This document shows, piece by piece, positions 1-8,772 of a DNA stretch of 64,000 nt. Made by a program: the position numbers and the translations under genes. The notes beneath the pieces are model-generated. The model was given only the letters and a program-made list of their open reading frames with translations, ran no database searches and was not told the DNA's origin. Position 1 is the first letter of the stretch; each line of letters opens with the position of its first letter. Source of the DNA: Fictibacillus sp. FJAT-27399 (GTDB lineage: Bacteria > Bacillota > Bacilli > Bacillales > Fictibacillaceae); the NCBI RefSeq assembly GCF_001510655.1, contig NZ_LMVC01000005.1:343628-407627 (forward strand), given 5' to 3'.

Positions 1-270
1 ATAGGGTAATTGTTGGTTAAAAACAGGCCCACCTGGTCGGGAAATGCTGAATGCCGGCAGGATTTTTTCCTTAAAGAACTGGAAAGTCTCCTTCGGTGAT
101 CTTCCACTTGCCAACGCAAGGGCAGTAAATGAACCGATTGAATTTCCCGCGAAAACATGGGTCCGACTAATTAATTTTGGATTTTGCTGAGCCAGTCTAT
201 TCAAAAGCTGTAAACTTAAAGCACCTAGGGTACCGCCTCCATCAAAGGTCATGATCCGATATTTTGTCAA
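1..270 (-). CDS. Patatin-like phospholipase, N-terminal part (cut by window edge)
   Basis: The first 90 residues of a patatin-family lipid acyl hydrolase; the rest lies left of the window. The N-terminus shows the glycine-rich oxyanion loop DGGGTLGALS near residues 10-19 and the nucleophile elbow GNSIG near residues 44-48, the GxSxG serine of the Ser-Asp dyad. The Asp motif is not in the window. The start is a TTG at 270 preceded by AAAGGAG at 8 nt; no ATG fits the ribosome binding site. No signal peptide is visible, so a cytosolic or membrane-peripheral enzyme is likely. The substrate cannot be told from this fragment. Confidence 0.8.
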   Translation of the reverse strand, partial: MTKYRIMTFDGGGTLGALSLQLLNRLAQQNPKLISRTHVFAGNSIGSFTALALASGRSPKETFQFFKEKILPAFSISRPGGPVFNQQLPY

Positions 271-525
271 AGGTGATAGCTCCTTTCTCATCCGATCACA
301 AGTATCCATTCAGTATATGTCTATCTTGTATGGGCAATGAATACCTTTGAATTTTGAGTTCTCTTTGAAGACAATACATACTCTCTAAACAAGCATGCAG
401 CTGATCCTTAGCGTCAATATTAATAAAACAATCCTCCGCCCCCAGGTCCTTCGAATTAGTTTTCGTAATCTAAGTCCTATACTGTTTAGCCTCCCTCTCG
501 CAATGGGTCCACGCGTATGGCAGAT

Positions 526-712
526 CGATTTTTTATGAAAATGATGCGTTCTGCAAGTAAAAGCTGGGTTTTCGCAAGTAAATGGAGGATTTCTGCAAGT
601 AAAGTCCCAAATCTCGCAAGTAAACTCATCATTTTCGCAAGTAACATGTGTCGAACCGCAAGTAACGGTTTTGCACAAGCCATTTGAGGGTCGCCAAAAA
701 GGCCACTTGATC
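526..712 (-). repeat. Dispersed element A, copy 1: six TTACTTGC units phased at 21 bp
   Basis: On the + strand GCAAGTAA occurs at 553, 574, 595, 616, 637 and 658, always exactly 21 bp apart, with unrelated spacers. The outer edges match a second copy near 42.4-42.6 kb: CCTCAAATGG on one side and CATCATTTTCATAAAA on the other, plus a GTGGCCTTTTTG stretch before it. The reading frames are open only because the 21-mer lacks stops; no ribosome binding site precedes any of them. Confidence 0.85.
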
Positions 713-821
713 ATTAAATCACTAGGTGCTCCATATTTTTAAAGCCTGCGTTCAAATTACATGTAGAACTGATCGAATTTTCTCCCGAACAACCGAGCCG
801 CCTCTATTTCCATCCCCTTTT

Positions 822-1346
822 TCACTCGTTAATGTAGTTCATAACCTCGGCTATGTAACTTTCTAAAGGCTGTCCAGTGTCAACAACAAGACACTGATGA
901 TTGGCTGGTTTTTTGCTGTTTCCCATCGTTTCTTCAAAGGCAGCTTCAGACTTAATATCTTTTATTTGGCTGATCATTTGTTTACGGTTTTTCAGCCTGG
1001 CGTTTATTTTACTTAGATCATCAAGGCAGCACTCCACGTACTTGTATTTCACATGATATTTTTCAGCAAGTGCTGTTCCCTTATCAACCATTTCATCATA
1101 CAAGCAAGGACTATCCAATATAACAGCATGTCCTTGGGATAAGTGAAAGTCAATCAACGCCCATTCAATTTCATAGGAAACCCTGCCTGCTGCCCTTGAA
1201 TCTATTTGGATTTCTTCCATACTATACAATAAAGCAGATTTAACGATGTCATGATCAATAATGACTGCTCCCGATCTTTTTGCTATTTCTCGAGCAAGTG
1301 TGGACTTGCCGGAACCCGGAAAACCTGACATTTGCACAAAAAACAT
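822..1346 (-). CDS. P-loop kinase / AAA-type ATPase, zeta-toxin or shikimate-kinase-like fold
   Basis: A 174-residue single-domain NTPase. The Walker A motif GFPGSGKST is at residues 8-16, followed by an acidic DHD segment near residue 32 and ILDSP near residue 78, the layout of small nucleoside or antibiotic kinases and zeta-type kinases. The C-terminal part has the Arg/Lys-rich lid ARLKNRKQ. A TTG at 1349 sits too close to the GGGGGG ribosome binding site; ATG 1346 fits better. It is the last gene of a three-gene minus-strand operon, 18 nt after the deoxyribosyltransferase-like gene, so a nucleotide or nucleoside substrate is plausible but not shown. Confidence 0.75.
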   Translation of the reverse strand: MFFVQMSGFPGSGKSTLAREIAKRSGAVIIDHDIVKSALLYSMEEIQIDSRAAGRVSYEIEWALIDFHLSQGHAVILDSPCLYDEMVDKGTALAEKYHVKYKYVECCLDDLSKINARLKNRKQMISQIKDIKSEAAFEETMGNSKKPANHQCLVVDTGQPLESYIAEVMNYINE

Positions 1347-1364
1347 CAAATGACCCCCCGATTT

Positions 1365-1748
1365 TTAAGAAGAACCTGTAAGAATAAAAACTAAATCATC
1401 GAGCGTCCCCATTACATGCTCCACTTCAGGCAAGTGATAAAACGTACTGGTTGTTTCAAAGTTATAGATCTCTTCATTCTGAGAATAAAGATAGATGGTT
1501 TTGCCCGAACCCAGCGCAATCCCAAGTTCAATATGGCTTCCTTTTCCTGCGGGGAGCAGCACGACTAAAAAATCAGCTTCGATCACAGCCTCCCTTTCCT
1601 TTTGCCCGATATCCTTTAAATCTTCAATCGTTGAGGCTCTTTCTTTCGTCCAATCATAGGTTTGTATAAAGCCCTTGATTTTCAGCTTTTCACTAACATA
1701 AGTCACACTGGGTATATTGTTAAAGCTTGAGGCGATATAAAATTTCAT
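1365..1748 (-). CDS. Nucleoside 2-deoxyribosyltransferase-like protein
   Basis: A 127-residue protein with the fold signature of the nucleoside 2-deoxyribosyltransferase/YtoQ group: MKFYIASSF at the N-terminus, EADFLVVLLPAGKGSHIELG in the middle (Asp and the catalytic-type Glu in HIELG), then a strand GKTIYLYS. Family members cleave or exchange the N-glycosidic bond of (deoxy)nucleosides or nucleotides. Its start overlaps the stop of the upstream Nudix gene (TAATG), so the two are translationally coupled. Together with the downstream kinase this suggests nucleotide salvage or clean-up of modified nucleotides (inference). Confidence 0.75.
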   Translation of the reverse strand: MKFYIASSFNNIPSVTYVSEKLKIKGFIQTYDWTKERASTIEDLKDIGQKEREAVIEADFLVVLLPAGKGSHIELGIALGSGKTIYLYSQNEEIYNFETTSTFYHLPEVEHVMGTLDDLVFILTGSS

Positions 1749-2128
1749 TAGTCCGCATTACCTGTCAATAAACCCTCTATCCGTTTAAAGCTTTCTTTTA
1801 ACCATGAAGGCGATTTTGGGTGGTTCATTACTTCCTCAGAAGTCATCCATAACACATCATCAACCTCTTCACAGCTTTTTGCATATGCTAACCCTTCCCC
1901 GTATTTACAAAGGAAAACGACATCAAGAACAGGATTTCCTCGATTAGAAACAAAGCACGAACTATGTACATATTTCAATTGATCTTTCACTTGAACTCCT
2001 TTTTCTTCCTCTATTTCTCTTTTCAGCGTTCTTTCCAACACGTCATAGGCAATGCCTTCTCCCGACCAATGATAGAATGCCAGGTGCATGCCTTTTAAAA
2101 TGGCACCTTGTACGTTTACGATATACAA
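1748..2128 (-). CDS. Nudix hydrolase
   Basis: A 126-residue Nudix-fold protein. The Nudix box is recognisable at about residues 29-50, ending REIEEEKGV, with the REUxEExGU core that binds metal; the usual GG/GE at its start is degenerate. The start is probably TTG 2128, 8 nt from AGGAGG; a TTG at 2134 is only 2 nt from it. First gene of an operon with the deoxyribosyltransferase-like protein and the P-loop kinase. The substrate is unknown; family members hydrolyse nucleoside diphosphates linked to other moieties. Confidence 0.8.
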   Translation of the reverse strand: MYIVNVQGAILKGMHLAFYHWSGEGIAYDVLERTLKREIEEEKGVQVKDQLKYVHSSCFVSNRGNPVLDVVFLCKYGEGLAYAKSCEEVDDVLWMTSEEVMNHPKSPSWLKESFKRIEGLLTGNAD

Positions 2129-2358
2129 TTTCAAAACCTCCTAATTCGTAATTCTCTTAAATATAGTAATCTTTTATCCTTAAACATTGAAAACGTCCCA
2201 TTCCGGTTTCAATAGTAACAGGTAAATTATAACAAAAATCACGACCGGAAATTTCATGAACCCTTTACATTTTCTTCACTTCTCTAACACGGTAACTTTA
2301 TATGAAAAAGCTATGCTTCTATATGATTGCAAATTCAATAAATAGGAGCGAAATGTGT

Positions 2359-4818
2359 ATGAAGTTGATAGGGAAATACAAGAAAACGATCGCCGGTGTG
2401 GCGTTAGCTTCTCTTTTTATCGGGTCGAGCGCATCTGCAGCCTATACCCTTTTGGCAGGGCCTAAGGGTGACGGCACTTCTGTTACACCAAACGGGTGGC
2501 ACCTCACTCCGGCTGGAAAACAGGTGAATTTGGGGAGTTTCCCAATTGGCGGTGCCCTTTCCCCGGATGGAAAATATCTCGTCGTCTCGAATGCCGGGGC
2601 GGGCACACAGTCCCTGCAAGTGATCGATACCGTAACGAAAACGGTAGTACAGACGATCCCGTATGAATGGCCTGAAGCCTTGTATTTTGGTGTAGCCTTC
2701 AGTCCTGACGGCAAAAAAATGTACGCATCTGCCGGCGGCAACAACAAAGTGCGCGTGTTTGATTTCAACCGCGGCAAATTGACGGAAAAAGATCCGATTC
2801 TCATGAAGGATGATAAAAACTCAGAATTTTATCCTGCGGGAATTTCGGTAGCACCTGATGGCAATTCTCTTTATGTGGCAAATAATGTGCATCACTCTGT
2901 ATCCAAAGTCAATCTTGAAAACAACCAGATCACTGCCACTACTCCTGTTGGCAAGAGACCATATGCGGCTGAGCTGAGCAAAGATGGAAGCACGCTTTAT
3001 GTGAGCAATTGGGGAGAAAGCAGCGTTACAGCGTTAAATACGAAGGATATGTCGGTTAAAAAGACCATTCCGGTAGGACTCCATCCAAATGCGATCACCG
3101 TGAACCCCGTGAATGGCACCATTTATGCCGCAAATTCAGACAGCGATGACATTTCCATCATTGATGCAAAACAGCTAAAGGCAACGAATAAGGTCTCCCT
3201 CGCTCCGTATAAAGGTGCACCGACCGGGAGCCAGCCGGATTCCTTAACCGTAAGCAAAGACGGAAAAACACTGCTCGCTGCGAACGCAGGCAACAATGAT
3301 GTTGCGGTAATTGATGTTGCACAGCAAGATCAGGCTCGGGTGAAAGGCTTGATTCCAACCGGCTGGTATCCGACAGGAGTTTACCTTGGCAAGGATGATA
3401 AGGAGATTTACGCGATCAATGCGAAGGGACTCGGAGCCGGACCAAATGACAAATCAAAACAATGGCTCGGAAATATGATTAATGGATCGCTGTCCATCCT
3501 GAACGTTCCTGATGAGGAGCAGCTGAAGAAGTATTCCGATCAGACGAACAAAAACAACAATGTTTCTCAAGCCTCCAAAAATAGCTGGTGGGATATGAAT
3601 AAGGATAATAGTGAGGCATTCCCTATTCCCCGCTATCCGGAACAAGGGAAGTCTCCGATCAAGCATGTCATATATGTGATTAAAGAGAATCAAACATACG
3701 ATCAGGTATTTGGAGACGCAGAGAATACCAATGGCGATCCAAGCTTGGCGATCTATGGCAAGGATGTGACTCCAAACCACCATAAGCTTGCGAAACAGTT
3801 TGTGACGCTGGACAATTTTTATGCGGATGCGGAGGTAAGTGCTGACGGCCACAACTGGACGACGCAAGGAAAAGCCAATGATTATGTACAAAAAAACTGG
3901 CTGGCCAACTACTCCGGCAAAAACCGCGATTACGACTTTGATGGCGGCGGCGGTGGCAGCCAATTGGATGAAGCTCCTTATACCCGTTCAAAAGATGGTT
4001 ATATTTGGGATGTGGCCATGAAAGCAGGTAAGTCGTTTAGAAACTACGGCGAGTTCGCCTACCGGTACGATCCCGAGACGAAAACCTATTTGCCGAACAA
4101 TCCGGATACGACCGATTTCGGAGGGAACTACGATCCGAACTATCCGAGCTGGGATCTGGACATTTCGGATATTACGCGTTACGACGAATGGAATAAGGAA
4201 TTCAAACAATATGAACAGAACGGTAATCTCCCTAATTTTGAAACCGTCTATTTGCCGAATGACCACACGGGCGGATCGAAGTGGGGCCCTCAGGAAATCG
4301 TTGCCCAGAATGACCATGCCCTAGGAAAGCTGGTTGACACTATCAGCCATTCGAAGTATTGGAAAGACACGGCGATTTTTGTGGTTGAAGATGATGCCCA
4401 GGGCGGTGTTGACCATGTGGATGCCCATCGAAGTGTTGCACTTGCGATAAGCCCGTATACGCAGCTCGGAAAAGTGGACAGCACATTCTATGACACACCG
4501 GCCGTACTCCGAACGATGGAGCTGATCCTTGGCTTACAGCCGATGACACAAAACGAATCGGCCGCGATCCCGATGTTCAATTCCTTTACATCGCGCCCAA
4601 ATTTCGCTCCATATAACTTTCAGGAAACGAAGTATTGGACTTCAGATGGCCAGTTGAAAAACACGGGCACTGCAAGTACTGCTTCAACTTCAGGAGCAAG
4701 CCTTTATCCGAAAGATATGGACTTCTCGAAGCCAGATACCGTGGACAGGCAGCGCCTGAACAGGGAAAACTGGAAGAAGATTAAAGGATATTATCCAACC
4801 GTAAAGCCTCAAAACTAA
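2359..4818 (+). CDS. Secreted YncE-like beta-propeller / phosphoesterase (alkaline phosphatase superfamily) protein
   Basis: An 819-residue exported protein. A signal peptide (Lys-rich start, hydrophobic core, cleavage near SSASAA) is followed by a seven-bladed propeller-like region with YVTN-type repeats (for example SPDGKKMYASAGGNNKVRVF, and NSLYVANNVH) to about residue 380. The C-terminal half starts at IKHVIYVIKENQTYDQVFGD, the signature of the phosphoesterase family (PF04185), with metal-site stretches such as DAEVSADGHNW and VVEDDAQGGVDHVDAH. ATG 2359 is 10 nt from AGGAG; an in-frame ATG at 2353 and an upstream one are less well placed. Probably releases phosphate from an extracellular organic phosphate; the substrate is not known. 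Ends in a shared terminator. Confidence 0.88.
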   Translation: MKLIGKYKKTIAGVALASLFIGSSASAAYTLLAGPKGDGTSVTPNGWHLTPAGKQVNLGSFPIGGALSPDGKYLVVSNAGAGTQSLQVIDTVTKTVVQTIPYEWPEALYFGVAFSPDGKKMYASAGGNNKVRVFDFNRGKLTEKDPILMKDDKNSEFYPAGISVAPDGNSLYVANNVHHSVSKVNLENNQITATTPVGKRPYAAELSKDGSTLYVSNWGESSVTALNTKDMSVKKTIPVGLHPNAITVNPVNGTIYAANSDSDDISIIDAKQLKATNKVSLAPYKGAPTGSQPDSLTVSKDGKTLLAANAGNNDVAVIDVAQQDQARVKGLIPTGWYPTGVYLGKDDKEIYAINAKGLGAGPNDKSKQWLGNMINGSLSILNVPDEEQLKKYSDQTNKNNNVSQASKNSWWDMNKDNSEAFPIPRYPEQGKSPIKHVIYVIKENQTYDQVFGDAENTNGDPSLAIYGKDVTPNHHKLAKQFVTLDNFYADAEVSADGHNWTTQGKANDYVQKNWLANYSGKNRDYDFDGGGGGSQLDEAPYTRSKDGYIWDVAMKAGKSFRNYGEFAYRYDPETKTYLPNNPDTTDFGGNYDPNYPSWDLDISDITRYDEWNKEFKQYEQNGNLPNFETVYLPNDHTGGSKWGPQEIVAQNDHALGKLVDTISHSKYWKDTAIFVVEDDAQGGVDHVDAHRSVALAISPYTQLGKVDSTFYDTPAVLRTMELILGLQPMTQNESAAIPMFNSFTSRPNFAPYNFQETKYWTSDGQLKNTGTASTASTSGASLYPKDMDFSKPDTVDRQRLNRENWKKIKGYYPTVKPQN

Positions 4819-4830
4819 TAAAAGCACGTA

Positions 4831-4873
4831 AAAAAAGAGCTGTCCCTCTTTGCTTGTTGGACAGCTCTTTTTT
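4831..4873. terminator. Bidirectional intrinsic terminator
   Basis: Stem GAGCTGTCC/GGACAGCTC flanked by an A-run and a T-run, so it can stop both the phosphoesterase gene and the convergent RND exporter gene. Confidence 0.92.
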
Positions 4874-4883
4874 CTGTTCAGTA

Positions 4884-7800
4884 TTATGCCGGCAGCTTCT
4901 TTCGTTGGTCCATTTTTGTTTTTTTCGCTTTCGAAAAGAGCCATTGATACATGATAGGTATAACCAGAAGGCTGATGAGCGTTGAACTGATCATCCCTCC
5001 GATGACGACGGCTCCCAGCGTTTTTGAAATAATGACATTGCCGCCGCCAGAAAGTGCCAATGGGAGAAGAGTGAATATGGTCGCTCCCGCCGTCATCAAC
5101 ACCGGCCGTACTCTGGTTGCCGTTCCTTGCAGAATGGCTTGTTTCGTCTCCAACCCTTCTGCAAGGTTTCGTTCAATTTTATCGACGAGCACAATTCCGT
5201 TTGTGACGACGATCCCTCCGAGCATGAGCATGCCGATCAATGCAGCAAGGTTCCATTCCAGCTTAAATATGACCATGCTCCAAACCGAACCGATCAGCGC
5301 CAGCGGGATACATAGGATCACAGCAGCCGGCGCGTACCAGCCGCGGAAAACGGCACTTACGATCAGCAGTACGAGGAGGACAGAAAGAGATAATGCCATT
5401 CCCATCTCCACTATCATTTGCTTCACCTGTTTTGAGATTCCCCCGATCGTATACTCCATTCCTGCAGGAAGATCGAGACTGTTCATGGTTTCTTTTACCT
5501 GCTTCGTGACACTGCCGATGTCTCTCGTCACGATATTTCCGGAAACCGCAGTGAATGGGCGTCCATCCTTTTCGCTGATCACCGACTGGGTGTCCATTTT
5601 CAAGGTGGTGATTTCCGCAAGTGATACCTTTGAACCGTCTTTTGCCGTGAACATTTCATGGCCAATTTTGGAAAGAATCGTTTTTTGCGGATCCGGATCG
5701 TTCTTTTGTATCGGAATTTCTTCAGCACTGGAATGAATCTCAATCGGTATTTTCTTATCGCCTGCTGACAAGGTCACCTTATCGTCCTGCGGGAGATATT
5801 GATTGATCCGGTTCAGGACATCGTCAACGTTGATGCCCATCTGCTCGATTTTTGCCTGATTCAGTGACAGCTGATATTTCATCGATTCATCTGAATCACT
5901 CGCCGTTCCTTCCACGCTCAGACCTGGAATCATCTGGAGTTTGTTTCGCACCAGAATCGCCGCTTTATTCAAATCTATGTGATCAGCACCAGTTAAGATG
6001 ACCTTTAATCTCGAATCGTCCCCCGAAATGGCCTGATTGGAAACGGTATAAACGGCAGATGTTGATAACAAAGTAAACTGCTGCCGCAATTGCTTTATGA
6101 AAGCATCCGGATCGGTTTCCGGCTTAATTCCAACAGTAACATTGGCGATGTTATGTTTTTGCATCCACCCTCCGCCTTCATCAAATACATCATCAAAAAT
6201 GGGTGTAAAGTTCGATCCAAGGGTTGAAGAATACGTTTCTACGTTTGAGTTGTTCTTTAAGATCGATTCAACATTTTTCACCTCTGCGTCAACATCAGTA
6301 AGCTGTGCGTCCTCGGGAAGTTCAATCTGGATCGCCACGTCCTTCGAATTTCCTCTAGGAAAAAAGTTGACGGGAAGGAAGGCAGCAACGGCAATGGTAA
6401 TGCTTAAGAGAACAAGTGCTGCGCTCACCACCCATTTTTTCTTATGAAAGGCCCATTGCAGAATGTTAAGTGCCGGCCTTTCGATCTCAGGTGTCTTGCC
6501 CATGTCCTGTTTGCTCCATAGCTTATGAGCTAAGGCTGGAACGACCAGGATGGACACTGCAAGTGATGTGATAAGGGCAATAACGACAGACCATGCGAAT
6601 CCTGAAAAGGCAGAACTGATCATTCCCCCGATAATGGAGATGGGAATGAACACAGCAACGGTTGTCGCCGTGGACGACACGATGGCTGGAATCATTTCCA
6701 CCACCCCGCTCGCCAGTTGTGTGGTCCGTAACGGTTGTCCGTTCTTTTTCATCTGTTTTCGGTACATATTATCGATGACAACGATCGAATCATCGACCAC
6801 ACGGCCCATCGCAACAATCAAACCGGATATCGTTAAAAAATTCAAACTGATGCCCATGGCTTTCAATATAGCTGTAGCGGTAAGAAGACAGATTGGCAAT
6901 GACAATGCGATGATCAATGTGGACCGGACATTCCTGAAAAAGAAGAAGACACATAAAACCGTAAATAGAATGCCTAACAGTCCTTCTTTGATCAATCCTT
7001 GCAAGGCGGAGTCAATCTCTTTCCCCTGATCGGATAAAACGGTGAGATGAGCCTTTTTGGACTGTATTTCCGGAATGGTTCTCAACCGATCGTTTATCCG
7101 TTGTGTTACATCGGTAATGTTGGACGAAGGGGTTTTCAAAACGTCCAGAAGGACACTGGGATCCCCTTTCGTCCGGGAAAGGGACTGGTGATCGACAATG
7201 CCTTTATCGATCTTGGCCACTTCCTGCAAGGCAACCGTCTTGCCCCCTTTTGTAGGAAGTTTTATGCTGCTGAGGTCCCTCTTATCAATCGTCCAATCTG
7301 TTACTCTGATGGCCATCGTTACTTGCCGGTTTGACCCATTGTTTTGTTCGATCGTTCCTTGAGGCCATACGGGATGGATGGAAGAAAGAGCTTGTTTGAT
7401 ATCTTTTCCTGTTACACCGTATTTTTCGAGGGCACCTTGTTTCAGCGTCAGCATGTAGCCATCGTTTCCGCCACCTGTTACACGCACTTCACGAACACCT
7501 GGAATCCGTTCAATTTCAGTTGCTACTTTTTTCTGAATCGAAGAACGGAGCTCATTTTCATCGATGTTTTTTGAAGCGCTGGTCAAACTTAATCGCATCA
7601 CAGGAAAGGAGTTCGTGCTGACCCGTGTCACCAAAGGTGTTTTTACACCTGCTGGCAGGCTGATTTTATCAACAGCCGCCTTTACTTCCTTTTCTGCCTT
7701 TTCCATATCGGTGTGGCCGGGAAAATAAAAGCTTCCCATCAATCCTCCGTCAAACGAGTTCATCTCCATGTAATCCAGATTATCCACGGAATGGACGGCT

Positions 7801-8006
7801 TTTTCCACTTTTCCCGTAATAGGCTTGACCTGATCGGCCTGATAGTGGTCTGCCTGGATGGTGATCATCAGTGCTGTATTGTTTATCGGCGGAAGGTAAT
7901 CGCGCTGCATTTGAAAGGCGGAGAATCCGCCCCACACTAATATAAGGACCACACAAGTTAAAATAAGGATAGACCGTTTCATCGTTCCTTCAATGAATCT
8001 ATTCAT
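4884..8006 (-). CDS. RND-family multidrug/lipid efflux permease (SwrC/AcrB-like)
   Basis: A 1040-residue inner-membrane transporter with the duplicated RND architecture: TM1, a large periplasm-type loop, six TMs, a second loop and six TMs. The proton-relay motif RVVDDSIVVID lies near residue 400 in TM4, and the second-half counterpart TNGIVLVDKIERN near residue 960. Length matches the family. No membrane-fusion protein gene is adjacent, as usual for Gram-positive SwrC-type exporters, which export surfactin-like lipopeptides or other amphiphiles. The start at 8006 has AAGGAAGG 11 nt upstream; an in-frame ATG eight codons later is an alternative. Transcribed alone and divergent from the NTF2-like gene. 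Part of the 240-nt divergent region holds TTGATT-gtaaa-AATCAA (8076-8092), a possible operator. Confidence 0.93.
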   Translation of the reverse strand: MNRFIEGTMKRSILILTCVVLILVWGGFSAFQMQRDYLPPINNTALMITIQADHYQADQVKPITGKVEKAVHSVDNLDYMEMNSFDGGLMGSFYFPGHTDMEKAEKEVKAAVDKISLPAGVKTPLVTRVSTNSFPVMRLSLTSASKNIDENELRSSIQKKVATEIERIPGVREVRVTGGGNDGYMLTLKQGALEKYGVTGKDIKQALSSIHPVWPQGTIEQNNGSNRQVTMAIRVTDWTIDKRDLSSIKLPTKGGKTVALQEVAKIDKGIVDHQSLSRTKGDPSVLLDVLKTPSSNITDVTQRINDRLRTIPEIQSKKAHLTVLSDQGKEIDSALQGLIKEGLLGILFTVLCVFFFFRNVRSTLIIALSLPICLLTATAILKAMGISLNFLTISGLIVAMGRVVDDSIVVIDNMYRKQMKKNGQPLRTTQLASGVVEMIPAIVSSTATTVAVFIPISIIGGMISSAFSGFAWSVVIALITSLAVSILVVPALAHKLWSKQDMGKTPEIERPALNILQWAFHKKKWVVSAALVLLSITIAVAAFLPVNFFPRGNSKDVAIQIELPEDAQLTDVDAEVKNVESILKNNSNVETYSSTLGSNFTPIFDDVFDEGGGWMQKHNIANVTVGIKPETDPDAFIKQLRQQFTLLSTSAVYTVSNQAISGDDSRLKVILTGADHIDLNKAAILVRNKLQMIPGLSVEGTASDSDESMKYQLSLNQAKIEQMGINVDDVLNRINQYLPQDDKVTLSAGDKKIPIEIHSSAEEIPIQKNDPDPQKTILSKIGHEMFTAKDGSKVSLAEITTLKMDTQSVISEKDGRPFTAVSGNIVTRDIGSVTKQVKETMNSLDLPAGMEYTIGGISKQVKQMIVEMGMALSLSVLLVLLIVSAVFRGWYAPAAVILCIPLALIGSVWSMVIFKLEWNLAALIGMLMLGGIVVTNGIVLVDKIERNLAEGLETKQAILQGTATRVRPVLMTAGATIFTLLPLALSGGGNVIISKTLGAVVIGGMISSTLISLLVIPIMYQWLFSKAKKTKMDQRKKLPA

Positions 8007-8247
8007 TTAAAAACATACCTTCCTTTGTTGTTAAGTCTCGTTAATGCATAATCCGCACCAATTCAACGTTACTCTTTGATTGTAAAAATCAAGTTACAGA
8101 GGATTAAAGAAACTGAAAGGAATGTACGTAAAAAAGTATGTGGAGGAATGGCGTCCTTCGATCGTTGAAGAAGGAAGAATGTTGGGGATATCGAATATAG
8201 TAATGGTTATAAATAAACTTAAATTTATAAGTAAAGGAGATGAATTC

Positions 8248-8685
8248 ATGAGGGTTGGTTTTAATAAAGTTCAGGACGTTCTGGAAAATTACCGGTCTGC
8301 AGTATATGAGAAAGATGTTGAGAGATTTTTATCTGCATACGATTCTGACATACATGTGTATGATTGTTGGGAAAACTGGGAGAGTATCGGCATTTCCCAA
8401 TGGAAGGAAATGGTGAATGGCTGGTTTAATGGTTTACGTGAGGAAGGTGTTGTACTCAAAATAGATTTTAATGATTTAGTAGTTGAAGAAAATACGAATC
8501 TCGCTTTCGTTCATTGTGCTGTTACGTTCGCTGCTCACAACGAATCTGGAGAGAAACTTCGTCAGCTGACAAATCGATTCACATTCGGTTTAAGAAAAGA
8601 AAACGAATCCTGGACCATCACACATGAACATTCATCATTGCCAATAAATATGGAAACCGGGAAGGGTATTTTCAACTTAAAGTAA
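8248..8685 (+). CDS. NTF2-like / SnoaL-like domain protein
   Basis: A 145-residue single-domain protein of the SnoaL/DUF4440 type: an N-terminal helix with AVYEKDVERFLSAYDSD, then IHVYDCWENW and strands ending in WTITHEHSS, the pattern of small ketosteroid-isomerase-like folds. ATG 8248 is used because AAAGGAG lies 8 nt upstream; the frame is open further upstream but without a ribosome binding site. The function cannot be assigned. Followed by a bidirectional terminator. Confidence 0.8.
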   Translation: MRVGFNKVQDVLENYRSAVYEKDVERFLSAYDSDIHVYDCWENWESIGISQWKEMVNGWFNGLREEGVVLKIDFNDLVVEENTNLAFVHCAVTFAAHNESGEKLRQLTNRFTFGLRKENESWTITHEHSSLPINMETGKGIFNLK

Positions 8686-8723
8686 GAACGATACAAGCTC
8701 CCTATGGGCTTTTTGATCACAAC

Positions 8724-8761
8724 AAAAAAGCGGCATACTTTTTCAGCAGTGCCGCTCTTTC
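8724..8761. terminator. Bidirectional intrinsic terminator
   Basis: Hairpin GCGGCA/TGCCGC with an A-run before and a T-rich run after, between the convergent NTF2-like and glycerophosphodiesterase genes. Confidence 0.8.
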
Positions 8762-8772
8762 TTTCTGGCAAA

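Noticed and set aside
526..712. CRISPR array
   Set aside because: The repeat is only 8 bp with 13-bp spacers, far below CRISPR dimensions, and no cas gene is nearby. The same applies to the CTCAATTA arrays.
385..714. Open frames of 109 and 65 residues with repeated FTC or LLA heptads, and similar ones at 42413-43127
   Set aside because: They exist because the 21-bp unit has no stop in any frame; several frames are open at once, starts lack ribosome binding sites, and spacers vary freely between copies.
4951..5736. 261-residue ORF antisense to the RND exporter, and 6550-7029
   Set aside because: Shadow frames of a well supported gene; low-complexity composition, no domain.
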